A stretch of DNA of 64,000 nucleotides. It comes from Actinocrispum wychmicini (GTDB lineage: Bacteria; Actinomycetota; Actinomycetes; Mycobacteriales; Pseudonocardiaceae). The position numbers were made by a program, and so were the translations under genes. Below, piece by piece: positions 41,564 to 49,654 of this stretch. The notes beneath the pieces are model-generated. The model did not search any database and was not told the origin of the DNA. It worked only from the letters and a program-made list of their open reading frames with translations. Positions within the stretch are counted from its first letter, which is position 1, and each line of letters starts with the position of its first letter. The stretch covers positions 62,001 through 126,000 of the forward strand of contig NZ_SLWS01000006.1 in assembly GCF_004345645.1 (NCBI RefSeq), in the 5' to 3' direction.

Positions 41564-41600
41564 GCCAAACCTCCACTTGTGGGTGTCCAGGCAGAAGAGC

Positions 41601-41798
41601 CTATCCCTTGCTCGCGGCTGAGGTGGACTCGCCGTGCCGGCTGCATGTGGCGCTCCACCCGCCCGGCGTCACCTGCACAACCATCCGACGTGCGCATTCC
41701 GGACAGAACCGCGGCGGGTCGATGAACCCGAGCCGCCGTTCGCACAACTCGTGGTCACCCTCAGCGGTGGGTTTCCCGCACCAGGCGCAGTACGTCAC
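41601..41798 (-). CDS. bsaP: Biotin synthase auxiliary protein BsaP
   Basis: A 65-residue cysteine-rich protein. The cysteines occur as CAWC (4, 7), Cys19, CPEC (32, 35) and Cys52. In mycobacteria the equivalent small protein next to bioB (Rv1590) was recently described as an iron-sulfur auxiliary protein needed for efficient biotin synthase. GTG 41798 overlaps the bioB stop by GTGA, so the two are translationally coupled and would be made in step. No other domain is present. I call it BsaP from size, cysteine spacing and position. Confidence 0.85.
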   Translation of the reverse strand: MTYCAWCGKPTAEGDHELCERRLGFIDPPRFCPECARRMVVQVTPGGWSATCSRHGESTSAASKG

Positions 41799-42811
41799 AG
41801 CGTCTCGTTGAGCGCTTTGATCGGCATCCTCAGCTCGGCCAACATCGCCAGGTCCTGGCTGGCCGGACGGCCCAGGTTGGTCAGGTAGTTGCCGACGATG
41901 ATCGCGTTGATCCCGCCGAGCATGCCCTGCTCGGCGCCCAGGTCGCCGAGGGTCAGCTCGCGTCCGCCGGCGAACCGCAGCATGGTGCGCGGCATGGCCA
42001 ACCGGAACGCGGCCACGGTCCTGAGCGCCTCGGCGCCCTCGACGACCGGGTAGTTCTCGTACGGCGTGCCCGGATTGGGGATCAGGAAGTTCATCGGCAC
42101 CTCGTCCGGCTCCAGCTCGGCGAGCTGCACGGCGAACTCGGCGCGTTGCTCGACGCTCTCCCCCATGCCGATGATCCCGCCGCTGCACACCTCCATGCCG
42201 GCCGCGCGGACCATCTGCAGCGTCTCCCAGCGCTCCTCCCAGGCGTGCGTGGTCACCACGTTCGGGAAGTGCGACCGGGCGGTCTCCAGGTTGTGGTTGT
42301 ACCGGTGGCAGCCCATGTCGACCAGCTCGTCCACCTGCTCCTGGGTGAGCATCCCCAGCGAGCACGCGATCTGGATGTCGTTGCCGTCGTCCCGGATCGC
42401 CTGGATACCCGCCCGCACCTGGTCCAGCAGCCGCTTGTCCGGGCCACGGACCGCGGCCACGACGCAGAACTCCGTCGCCCCGGTCGCCTTGGTCTGCCGG
42501 GCCGCCTTCACCAGGCCGGGAATGTCCAGCCAGGCACTGCGCACCGGGGTCGGGAACCGGCCGGACTGGGAACAGAAGTGGCAGTCCTCCGGGCAGCCGC
42601 CGGTCTTCAGGCTGACGATGCCCTCCACCTCGACCTCCGGGCCGCACCAGCGCATCCGGACCTCGTGGGCGAGCTGCAGCAGCTCGTCGAGCCGGTCGTC
42701 GCCGAGCCTGAGCACGTCGACGATCTGCTGCTCCGACAGTCCCTCGCCGCGCTCAAGCACTTGCTCACGGGCGGTGGTCAGGACGTCGGTTCGCTCGGCT
42801 GCGGCGGTCAA
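41795..42811 (-). CDS. bioB: Biotin synthase
   Basis: A 338-residue radical SAM enzyme that inserts sulfur into dethiobiotin. The SAM-cluster motif is CPEDCHFC (residues about 72-79) within KTGGCPEDCHFCSQSG. The second cluster ligands are in the later cysteines and Arg (GCHRYNHNLETAR, SGGIIGMGE). I start it at TTG 42811 because GGAGG lies 4-5 bases upstream; the ATG further up at 42859 has no ribosome binding site. TTG starts are rare but known. It shares a GTGA overlap with bsaP downstream. Confidence 0.96.
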   Translation of the reverse strand: MTAAAERTDVLTTAREQVLERGEGLSEQQIVDVLRLGDDRLDELLQLAHEVRMRWCGPEVEVEGIVSLKTGGCPEDCHFCSQSGRFPTPVRSAWLDIPGLVKAARQTKATGATEFCVVAAVRGPDKRLLDQVRAGIQAIRDDGNDIQIACSLGMLTQEQVDELVDMGCHRYNHNLETARSHFPNVVTTHAWEERWETLQMVRAAGMEVCSGGIIGMGESVEQRAEFAVQLAELEPDEVPMNFLIPNPGTPYENYPVVEGAEALRTVAAFRLAMPRTMLRFAGGRELTLGDLGAEQGMLGGINAIIVGNYLTNLGRPASQDLAMLAELRMPIKALNETL

Positions 42812-42896
42812 TGTTCCTCCCGAAAAGAACGCGGTTCCCGACCGGTGAGTCTGCCTCAAGACACCCGGCCGCGAGCGGGACGTGGATCACGCCGGC

Positions 42897-43253
42897 TCAC
42901 AACGCCAGCGCCGCCCGTAGCGCGTCATCCACCCGCCGCATCGTTGCCAGGGGCAAGGCCCCCAACTCACGGGTCACCTCATCTCGAAAAACCTCGGTGA
43001 TGTCGTCGGCAAGCGCGGACCCGCACCAGGGGCCGTCACGATGGTCCAGATGGACGATGGTGTCCAACCGTGATTTCAGCGTCGTGGTCAACGGGATGGC
43101 CAAGAAGGACGACAGGACCCTGTTGCGCGGGTTGCTGGACACGGCGAGGTAGTACTTCTCCCCCAGTCGCTCCGACAACACCGCACCGTAGACCCGTCCT
43201 CGGGTGATCACCTTCGGTGGACCGGCATGGCTTCGAGTCACTCGCCACTCCAT
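42897..43253 (-). CDS. MazF/PemK-like toxin of a type II toxin-antitoxin pair
   Basis: A 118-residue protein with a MazF/PemK fold: RGRVYGAVLSERLGEKYYLAVSSNPRN leads into the strand FLAIPLTTTLKSRLDTIVHLD and the conserved helix DEVTRELGALPLATMRRVDDAL. MazF-family toxins cleave RNA at short motifs. The first 16 bases overlap the end of the antitoxin gene, so translation of the pair is coupled. The target site cannot be read from sequence. It lies 85 bp before the bioB start. Confidence 0.75.
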   Translation of the reverse strand: MEWRVTRSHAGPPKVITRGRVYGAVLSERLGEKYYLAVSSNPRNRVLSSFLAIPLTTTLKSRLDTIVHLDHRDGPWCGSALADDITEVFRDEVTRELGALPLATMRRVDDALRAALAL

Positions 43254-43543
43254 CGATCTGCGTCACGCTCACGGCGCGTCCTTGCCACCTCACGCCGCTC
43301 GGCCTCGTGGTCCGGGTACGACTCGGCGAATTCCACATACAGGGCTTCCTGTACGCCTGCCCGCACAACGTCGATGCCCACTGACAGCACCGCGTGCGCA
43401 GCCGCCGCACGCGAAGTTCCAAAGTCACCCACGAGATCCGTGAGCACACGCCTCTCAACGGAGTCCTTCAGCAGTAAAGCGAGGATGGACTGCTCTTCCT
43501 CGGTCACCGGCACGTTCTCGCGATGAACCTTGGCACTTGTCAT
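43238..43543 (-). CDS. Predicted antitoxin partner of the MazF-like toxin
   Basis: A 101-residue protein with an N-terminal stretch of charged helices (VTEEEQSILALLLKDSVERRVLTDL) and a central segment, FGTSRAAAAHAVLSVGIDVVRAG, that may form a helix-turn-helix or ribbon-helix type DNA-binding part. The acidic, flexible C-terminus would wrap the toxin. It is upstream of and overlaps the toxin gene by 16 bases. ATG 43543 has TACCTT 7 bases upstream and an imperfect CACA-TGTG repeat about 20 bases away, a possible self-operator. I do not recognise a named family. Confidence 0.6.
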   Translation of the reverse strand: MTSAKVHRENVPVTEEEQSILALLLKDSVERRVLTDLVGDFGTSRAAAAHAVLSVGIDVVRAGVQEALYVEFAESYPDHEAERREVARTRRERDADRWSGE

Positions 43544-43582
43544 GCCACTGAAGGTAGCACATATCGTGTGACACCGCTTGTC

Positions 43583-44302
43583 TCAACCGATGTTGTACGC
43601 CTTGGCGAACTGCTCGGGGTCGAAGTCGCCGCCGAACCACGGCGACAGGCCGGCCCGCGCGATCTCCAGGAACTCCGCTCCGTCCAGGCCACCGGCGCCT
43701 TCGGGCAGCGCGCCCAGCAGTGGCCCGCCCGCGGCGACCGGGAGGTCTTCCAGGTTGCACCTGGCCGCCAGGTCGGGGTCGGCCGGCCAACTGCCGACGA
43801 TGACGCCGACCGACTCGATGCCGCGCCGCAGCAGGACCTCGGCGGTCAGCGCGGTCGCGTTGAGGGTGCCGAGGCCGGCCTGGGCGACGATCACCACCGG
43901 GACACCCAGGGCCCAGGCCACGTCGGCGAGGGTGGCGCCGGTGTCGTCGAACCGGACCAGCAGGCCGCCCGCGCCCTCGATCAGGACGAGGTCGTGGGTC
44001 TCGGACAGGTCGACCGCCGTGCCGGCGATCTGGGCGGGGGTGACGGTCGGGATGCCGCTGCGGCGCGCGGCCGTGGCGGGGGCCAGCGGTTCGAGGTAGC
44101 GGACCATCTCGCGGGTGGTCACGTCGCCGGCCAGACGACGAACGGTGTCCAGGTCGCCGGTGCCGTCCGGCTCGAGGCCCGCCTGGGCCGCCTTCACCAC
44201 CGCCACCTTGCGGCCGGACGCTCCGGCCAGTGCGGCGATCGCCGAGGTCACGATCGTCTTTCCGACACCGGTACCCGTACCGGTGATCACGATCACGGTC
44301 AC
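43583..44302 (-). CDS. bioD: Dethiobiotin synthetase
   Basis: A 239-residue ATP enzyme that closes the ureido ring of DAPA with CO2 to form dethiobiotin, the substrate of BioB. It has the P-loop GTGTGVGKT, the catalytic lysine region KAAQAGLEPDGTGD, and the EGAGGLLVRFDD block. The start is GTG 44302, with TAGTCT 8 bases upstream. The product ends KAYNIG, complete. It lies 39 bp upstream of the antitoxin gene, and an exact LacI-type operator lies about 87 bp before its start. Confidence 0.95.
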   Translation of the reverse strand: MTVIVITGTGTGVGKTIVTSAIAALAGASGRKVAVVKAAQAGLEPDGTGDLDTVRRLAGDVTTREMVRYLEPLAPATAARRSGIPTVTPAQIAGTAVDLSETHDLVLIEGAGGLLVRFDDTGATLADVAWALGVPVVIVAQAGLGTLNATALTAEVLLRRGIESVGVIVGSWPADPDLAARCNLEDLPVAAGGPLLGALPEGAGGLDGAEFLEIARAGLSPWFGGDFDPEQFAKAYNIG

Positions 44303-44388
44303 GTCGAACCAGACTACGGCCGTGGCCGAAGCCTCGACACGCCGGGGTTGGACACGCTGGCCGGACTCACCGGAATCCACCTGCGGGC

Positions 44389-44401
44389 AGAAAGCGCTTA
44401 C
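44389..44401. promoter_or_regulatory. LacI-type operator, copy downstream of the lacI gene
   Basis: AGAAAGCGCTTAC here is the exact reverse complement of GTAAGCGCTTTCT at 45485-45497. It lies between the lacI stop (44411) and bioD, and together the two sites bracket the regulator gene, 1.1 kb apart. It could be an auxiliary looping site or also control bioD transcription. Confidence 0.7.
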
Positions 44402-44410
44402 CCGCTGTGG

Positions 44411-45430
44411 TCACGCGGGCGCGGAGACAGACTCCCGGACCATCAGTTCGGCCGGCATCCATAGCCGTGACAAGGATGTGACGGCCTCGGTGCCGCTCGC
44501 GATCCGGCCGGCCCGGCGGGCGCCCTGGTCCAACGGCAGCCGGACGGTGGTGAGCGCCGGGACGACGTCCACAGCTGCCGGCAGGTCGTCGAAACCGGCG
44601 ACCGAGATGTCCTCGGGCACACGGACACCGCGCTGCCGCAGGGCCGCGATCACACCGAGCGCCATCAGGTCGTTTCCGGCGACGATCGCGGTCAGGTCGG
44701 GTGACGTGCGCAGCAGCTCAAGGGCGGCGTCGAAACCGGACGCCCGGGAGAAATCACCGTGCAGCACCACGGTGTCGTCCAAACCCTGCTCCTGGACGGC
44801 CTGGCGGTGGCCGGCGAGACGGGCCGTCGTGGTGGTGTTGCCAGGCGGTCCCGCGATGTAGCCGATCCGGGTGTGCCCCACGGAAAGCACGTGCCGGGTG
44901 AGCGTGCGCGCGCCGCCTTCGTTGTCGAACGTCACGCACGGGACATCCACTCCGGGCGGGGCCGGCCGGCCGCACATCACCACCCTGGTGCCGGCGGACA
45001 GGGCCTGGCCGAGGAGTTTCGCGATGGCCCGCACGTGTTCGGGCTCCTCCCGGCTGCCGCCGGTCAGCACCATGCCGCGGACCCGTTGGCGCAGCAGCAT
45101 GCTGATGTACTTCAGCTCGTCCGACGGGGAGCCGGCCGTGTTGCAGATCACCGCGAGCAGGTCCGCGCTCGCCGCCTCCCACTGGGTGCCGCTGGCCTGG
45201 ATGGAGAAGAACGGGTCAGACACGTCGTTCACGATCACGCCGATGACCTCGGACGTCGCCGCGGCCAGCGCCCGCGCCGGTCCGTTGACCACGTACTCCA
45301 GCTCGCCTAGTGCGCGGTGCACACGTTCCCTGGTCACCGCGGACACCGGGTAGTTGCCGTTGAGCACCCGGGACACGGTCGCGGTGGACACGCCCGCGCG
45401 GGCCGCGACGTCGGCCAGAGTCGCCGCCAT
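44411..45430 (-). CDS. LacI-family transcriptional regulator
   Basis: A 339-residue repressor. Residues 1-45 form the LacI helix-turn-helix (ATLADVAARAGVSTATVSRVLNGN) and hinge (the LEYVVNGPARAL region). The rest is the periplasmic-binding-protein-like sugar domain, with GVIVNDVSDPFF, HTRIGYIAGPPGN, NDLMALGVIAAL and SVAGFDDLP. It is divergent from a four-gene operon whose promoter carries a matching operator, so it is almost certainly the local repressor. The inducer is probably a sugar or sugar derivative. ATG 45430 has no obvious ribosome binding site. Confidence 0.95.
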   Translation of the reverse strand: MAATLADVAARAGVSTATVSRVLNGNYPVSAVTRERVHRALGELEYVVNGPARALAAATSEVIGVIVNDVSDPFFSIQASGTQWEAASADLLAVICNTAGSPSDELKYISMLLRQRVRGMVLTGGSREEPEHVRAIAKLLGQALSAGTRVVMCGRPAPPGVDVPCVTFDNEGGARTLTRHVLSVGHTRIGYIAGPPGNTTTTARLAGHRQAVQEQGLDDTVVLHGDFSRASGFDAALELLRTSPDLTAIVAGNDLMALGVIAALRQRGVRVPEDISVAGFDDLPAAVDVVPALTTVRLPLDQGARRAGRIASGTEAVTSLSRLWMPAELMVRESVSAPA

Positions 45431-45445
45431 CCCGCCACCTCCCTA

Positions 45446-45497
45446 TTGACACCTTGCCCGACGGCTGCCTAGCTTACGCTGATAGTAAGCGCTTTCT
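45446..45497 (+). promoter_or_regulatory. Promoter and LacI operator of the sugar operon
   Basis: TTGACA (45446-45451), an 18-base spacer and TAGCTT (45470-45475) form a strong promoter. GTAAGCGCTTTCT at 45485-45497 with its AAGCGCTT core starts about 10 bases after the -10 and so covers the predicted start of transcription. The ribosome binding site GAGGAG follows before the GTG at 45514. A repressor bound there would block initiation. Confidence 0.85.
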
Positions 45498-45513
45498 ACA
45501 ACGAGGAGTTCCC

Positions 45514-46560
45514 GTGCCGGGTCGGGTGGCGGTGGTCGGTGCGGTCGGCTACGGCCGTTGGCATCTGGCCAATATCGCCCGGCTGGACCTGCGGCTGGTC
45601 GGGATCTGTGACGTGCGGCCGGTGGACGCGCCGGCGCCGGTGTACCAGGACCTCAACACCATGCTCGCCGAGTGCGCCCCGGACATCACGGTCGTCGCGA
45701 CCCCCATCCACACGCACGCGGCCATCGCGGAGACGGTGTTGCGGGCCGGTTCGGCCGTGCTGCTGGAGAAGCCGCCGGTGACGTCATTGGCCGACCTGGA
45801 CCGATTGCAGGCCGTGGCCGACAAGGCCGGTCTGCCTGTCGAAGTGGGGTTCCAGGCGATGGGTTCGGGGGCCGTACGCCAGGCCAGGACACTGGTCGGG
45901 AACGGCACCCGTGGCATCGGCGCGTTCGGTGCGTGGCAACGGACTTCGGCCTACTACGGCCGGGCGAGATGGGCCGGGAAACGGTCGTTGGACGGCGTTC
46001 CCGTGGTGGACGGCGCGCTGAGCAACCCCTTCGCGCACGCTCTGATGAACGCGTTGTGGATTGCCGGGGTGGCTGAGCGGGCCGCGCCGAAGATCGAGCT
46101 GGAACTGTTCCGTGCCAACGACATCGAGGCGGACGACACCTCGTGCGTACGGGTGACTTTCCCGGACGCGCCGACCGTGGTCGTCGCCGGAACCCTGTGC
46201 GCGGAGACGAACACGCCTGCCGCGATCCAGGCGCATGGCCCGCGCGGCACGGCCGATCTGCGTTACGAGCAGGACGTGCTGGACGGCGAGCGGTTCGACC
46301 GGGTGGACCAGCTGGCGAACCTCGCCGCCGGCGGCGACCCGCTCTGTCCACTCGCGACGACGCGGTGCTTCACCAGCGTCATCGAGGCGATCCGGGACGC
46401 ACCCGACCCGACGCCGATCGATCCCCGTTACTGGCGCGAGGTGGCCGAGCCGGACGGCACCCGCCGGGTGGTGTCCGGTGTGGACGAAGCGGTCCGGCGG
46501 TCCGCGAACGAGCTAGTGCTGTTCACCGAACAGGGGATCGTGTGGAAGGGGAGGACATGA
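45514..46560 (+). CDS. Gfo/Idh/MocA-family oxidoreductase (first of operon)
   Basis: A 348-residue NAD(P)-dependent oxidoreductase. The Rossmann loop is VVGAVGYGRWHLANI, and the EKPPVTSLADLDRL segment is the family's EKP motif with its catalytic Lys. The C-terminal beta-sheet domain is less conserved, and the typical His (in a GxHxxD pattern) is not obvious. It begins at GTG 45514, with GAGGAG upstream, in the LacI-controlled operon, and its stop overlaps the next gene by ATGA. Family members act on sugars, inositols and their derivatives; the substrate is unknown. Confidence 0.92.
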   Translation: MPGRVAVVGAVGYGRWHLANIARLDLRLVGICDVRPVDAPAPVYQDLNTMLAECAPDITVVATPIHTHAAIAETVLRAGSAVLLEKPPVTSLADLDRLQAVADKAGLPVEVGFQAMGSGAVRQARTLVGNGTRGIGAFGAWQRTSAYYGRARWAGKRSLDGVPVVDGALSNPFAHALMNALWIAGVAERAAPKIELELFRANDIEADDTSCVRVTFPDAPTVVVAGTLCAETNTPAAIQAHGPRGTADLRYEQDVLDGERFDRVDQLANLAAGGDPLCPLATTRCFTSVIEAIRDAPDPTPIDPRYWREVAEPDGTRRVVSGVDEAVRRSANELVLFTEQGIVWKGRT

Positions 46561-47705
46561 AGGAAACTGTGGGCGTCGTGATGAACGGTGTCACCGGGCG
46601 GATGGGCCTGCGGCAGCACCTGGTCCGGTCGGTGCTGGCCATCCGTGAGCAGGGCGGCATCCCGATCGGTGACGGCCGGGTGATCTGGCCGGAACCTGTC
46701 CTCGTCGGCCGTAACGAGCACAAGGTGAAGGCGATCGCCGACGAGTACGGCCTGCCGTGGACGACCGACCTGAGCGAGGCCCTCGCCGACCCGGCCGTCG
46801 ACGTCTACTTCGACTCGCTGGTCACCGGCGAACGGGACAAGACCGTGCGCCAGGCGATCGCGGCCGGCAAGCACATCTACTGCGAGAAGCCGACCGCGCC
46901 GGACCTGGCCACCGCGCTCGAACTGGCCCGGCTGGCGACCGAGGCCGGGGTGAAGCACGGCGTGGTGCAGGACAAGATCTTCCTGCCTGGCCTGCTGAAG
47001 CTGAAACGCTTGGTGGACGGCGGTTTCTTCGGCCGGATCCTGTCCGTGCGGGGCGAGTTCGGCTACTGGGTGTTCGAGGGCGACTGGCAGCCGATCAACC
47101 GGCCGTCGTGGAACTACCGGGCCGAGGACGACGGCGGGATCGTGTTGGACATGTTCTGCCACTGGCAGTACGTGCTCGACCACATCTTCGGCCGGCCGAC
47201 GTCCGTGCAGGCGCTCGCGGCCACGCACATCCCGCGCCGGGTGGACGAGCAGGGCGAGTGGTACGACGCCACCGCCGACGACGCGGCGTACGGGATCTTC
47301 GAGCTGGCGGGCGGGATCGTCGCCCAGATCAACTCGTCCTGGACGACCCGCGTGTTCCGGGACGAGCTCGTCGAGTTCCAGGTGGACGGCACGGAAGGCA
47401 GCGCGGTCGCGGGGCTGCGGCGGTGTCGCGCACAGCATCGGTCCGCCACCCCGATGCCTGTGTGGAACCCGGACATGCCCGCGCCGCACGACTTCCGGTC
47501 ACAGTGGCAGGAAGTGCCGGACAACGCCGAGTTCGACAACGGTTTCAAGACCCAGTGGGAGCTGTTCCTCAAGCACGTCGTGCTGGACACGCCGTGGCAG
47601 TGGGATCTCCTGGCAGGCGCGCGCGGTGTGCAGCTGGCCGAGTTGGGCCTGCGGTCCTCGCGCGAAGGACGCCGGCTGGCGGTCCCTGAGTTGGAGCTGC
47701 CGTGA
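46557..47705 (+). CDS. Gfo/Idh/MocA-family oxidoreductase (second of operon)
   Basis: A 382-residue oxidoreductase of the same superfamily but of a different subgroup from its neighbour. It has an atypical N-terminus (VGVVMNGVTGRMGLRQHL) and the EKPTAPDLATALELARLATEAG motif. The central DDGGIVLDMFCHWQYVLDHIFG segment supplies a conserved Asp/His pair for substrate binding. A long insert near residue 280 (RRCRAQHRSATPMPVWNPDM) is seen in members linked to ketosugar metabolism. The ATG shares an ATGA overlap with the first oxidoreductase and the stop overlaps the DUF993 gene. Confidence 0.92.
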   Translation: MKETVGVVMNGVTGRMGLRQHLVRSVLAIREQGGIPIGDGRVIWPEPVLVGRNEHKVKAIADEYGLPWTTDLSEALADPAVDVYFDSLVTGERDKTVRQAIAAGKHIYCEKPTAPDLATALELARLATEAGVKHGVVQDKIFLPGLLKLKRLVDGGFFGRILSVRGEFGYWVFEGDWQPINRPSWNYRAEDDGGIVLDMFCHWQYVLDHIFGRPTSVQALAATHIPRRVDEQGEWYDATADDAAYGIFELAGGIVAQINSSWTTRVFRDELVEFQVDGTEGSAVAGLRRCRAQHRSATPMPVWNPDMPAPHDFRSQWQEVPDNAEFDNGFKTQWELFLKHVVLDTPWQWDLLAGARGVQLAELGLRSSREGRRLAVPELELP

Positions 47706-48820
47706 TCGAGCTGCCTGACGGCCCGTACACGGTGACGTCCTCCGGCGGCTACCCGCCGGGTGAACCGCCGCGGAGCCGTGTTCTCTTCGCCGCCGCGCAC
47801 GTGGTCGCCGACCCACTGGGCGACAACACCCCTGGCCGGCCGGCGGCGGTGGACTGGCCGGCCACCATGGCGTTCCGGCAGCACCTGTGGCGGCACGGCC
47901 TTGCCGTCGCCGAAGCGATGGACACCGCGCAACGCGGAATGGGCCTGGACTGGCAGGCGACTCAGGAGCTGATCCGCCGGACCGGAACGGAGGCAGCGGG
48001 ACCGTTCGCCTGCGGCGCCGGCACGGACCAACTCGACGGTGTGTCCCACAAGGTCTCGGACGTGCTGGCGGCGTACGAGCGGCAAGTGGGGTTCGTGGAG
48101 GACACCGGCGGTCAAGTGATCCTGATGGCCTCCCGGGCTTTGGCGGCGTCGGCGGCCGGACCGGACGACTACCACCGGGTGTACGGGTCGTTGCTGGCGC
48201 AGGCCACGAAACCGGTGATCCTGCACTGGCTCGGGCCGATGTTCGACCCGGCCCTCGCCGGGTACTGGGGTTCGCCGGACCTGGACACCGCCACGGACAC
48301 GTTCCTGGAGATCATCAAGGACAACAGCTCGTCGGTGGACGGCGTGAAGATCTCCTTGCTGGACGCGGACCGCGAGGTGGCGCTCCGGCGGCGCCTGCCG
48401 GCAGGCGTCCGTTGCTACACCGGTGACGACTTCAACTATCCGTCGTTGATCCTCGGCGACTCCGACGGATACAGCGACGCGTTGCTGGGCATCTTCGACG
48501 CCATCGCCCCTGCCGCAGCGGCCGCCGTGCGCGCGTTGGACTCCGGCGACACCGCGACCTACAACTCGATCCTCACGCCCACAGTCGCGTTGTCCCGGCA
48601 CATCTTCTCGACGCCGACCTACTACTACAAGACCGGGATCGTGTTCCTGGCGTGGCTGGCCGGCCACCAGTCGCACTTCAAGATGGTCGGTGGCCTGGAG
48701 AACGCCCGAACCGTGCCGCACCTGGTCGAGGTGTTCCGGCTCGCCGACAAAGCCGGCCTGCTGCCCGACCCGGACCTGGCCGAACACCGGATGCGCGCGT
48801 TCCTGGCGGTGTCGACGTGA
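47702..48820 (+). CDS. DUF993 family protein (dihydrodipicolinate synthase-like)
   Basis: A 372-residue TIM-barrel protein of the DUF993 family, distantly related to dihydrodipicolinate synthase/N-acetylneuraminate lyase. Visible blocks are SRVLFAAAHVVADPLGDN, the region around MGLDWQATQELIRRT, PVILHWLGPMFDP, and VDGVKISLLDADREV with its lysine. That lysine is a good candidate for a Schiff base, which would point to an aldolase or lyase. The family has no assigned reaction that I know. GTG 47702 overlaps the preceding gene by GTGA. Confidence 0.85.
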   Translation: MIELPDGPYTVTSSGGYPPGEPPRSRVLFAAAHVVADPLGDNTPGRPAAVDWPATMAFRQHLWRHGLAVAEAMDTAQRGMGLDWQATQELIRRTGTEAAGPFACGAGTDQLDGVSHKVSDVLAAYERQVGFVEDTGGQVILMASRALAASAAGPDDYHRVYGSLLAQATKPVILHWLGPMFDPALAGYWGSPDLDTATDTFLEIIKDNSSSVDGVKISLLDADREVALRRRLPAGVRCYTGDDFNYPSLILGDSDGYSDALLGIFDAIAPAAAAAVRALDSGDTATYNSILTPTVALSRHIFSTPTYYYKTGIVFLAWLAGHQSHFKMVGGLENARTVPHLVEVFRLADKAGLLPDPDLAEHRMRAFLAVST

Positions 48821-49635
48821 TCCCCAGGCTGAGCCTGAACCAGGCGACAACCACCCAATGGACAGTTCCCCAGGCGGTCGCCGGCTGCGTCTCGGCCGGC
48901 GTCGCCGGCATCGGCCTCTGGCGCGCGCCGGTCGCCGAGTACGGCCTGGACCGTACGGCAAAGCTCGTCCGCGACGCGGGCCTGACCGTGACCTCGTTGT
49001 GCCGCGGCGGTTTCTTCGCCGACCCGGACGCCATCAACGACAACCGCCGCGCCATCGAAGAAGCCGCCACCCTCGGCACCGGGATCCTCATCCTGGTGTG
49101 CGGCGGAATGGCACCGGGCAGCCGTGACATCGACGGCGCCAGACAACACGTCGTCGACTCGATCGCGGAACTGGCGCCCTACGCCCAGGACCACGGGGTA
49201 CAGCTGTCGATCGAGCCACTGCACCCGATGTTCTGCGCCGACCGGTCGGTAGTATCCACATTGGACCAAGCAGTCGACATGGCCTCGCGGTTCCCGGCCT
49301 CGCAGGTGGGCGTGTGCGTGGACACGTACCACATCTGGTGGGACCCGAACGTGTACCGGGCCATCGAACGGGCCGGCGACCGGATCTCGATCTTCCAGGT
49401 GTGCGACTGGATCACCCCGCTGCCCGAGGGTGTCCTGCTGGGCCGCGGAATGATGGGCGACGGCTGCATCGAACTCCGCCGCCTGCGCGAAGCCGTCGAC
49501 GCCACCGGTTACGAGGGCCCGATCGAAGTGGAGATCTTCAACCAGACGATCTGGAACGCACCAGGTCAGACCGTGCTCACCCGCGTGGTCCGAACGTTCC
49601 AGGACCACGTCCTGCCGGACGACAGATCAGCATGA
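48817..49635 (+). CDS. Sugar phosphate isomerase/epimerase (xylose isomerase-like TIM barrel)
   Basis: A 272-residue AP endonuclease 2/xylose isomerase-like barrel. The pattern includes GVAGIGLWRAPV, the metal-binding Glu in LSIEPLHPM, the DTYHIWWDP region with Asp/His ligands, and EVEIFNQTIW with the last Glu. The family isomerises or epimerises free sugars and inosose derivatives. GTG 48817 overlaps the DUF993 stop by GTGA. It ends the LacI-controlled operon. Two dehydrogenases, an aldolase-like protein and an epimerase together look like a catabolic route for an oxidised sugar (inference). Confidence 0.92.
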   Translation: MIPRLSLNQATTTQWTVPQAVAGCVSAGVAGIGLWRAPVAEYGLDRTAKLVRDAGLTVTSLCRGGFFADPDAINDNRRAIEEAATLGTGILILVCGGMAPGSRDIDGARQHVVDSIAELAPYAQDHGVQLSIEPLHPMFCADRSVVSTLDQAVDMASRFPASQVGVCVDTYHIWWDPNVYRAIERAGDRISIFQVCDWITPLPEGVLLGRGMMGDGCIELRRLREAVDATGYEGPIEVEIFNQTIWNAPGQTVLTRVVRTFQDHVLPDDRSA

Positions 49636-49654
49636 CTGCGGTTACCCTGGCATC

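Noticed and set aside
43544..43582. Separate small gene between the antitoxin and bioD
   Set aside because: Only 39 bases; it fits the antitoxin promoter and a possible CACA-TGTG operator.
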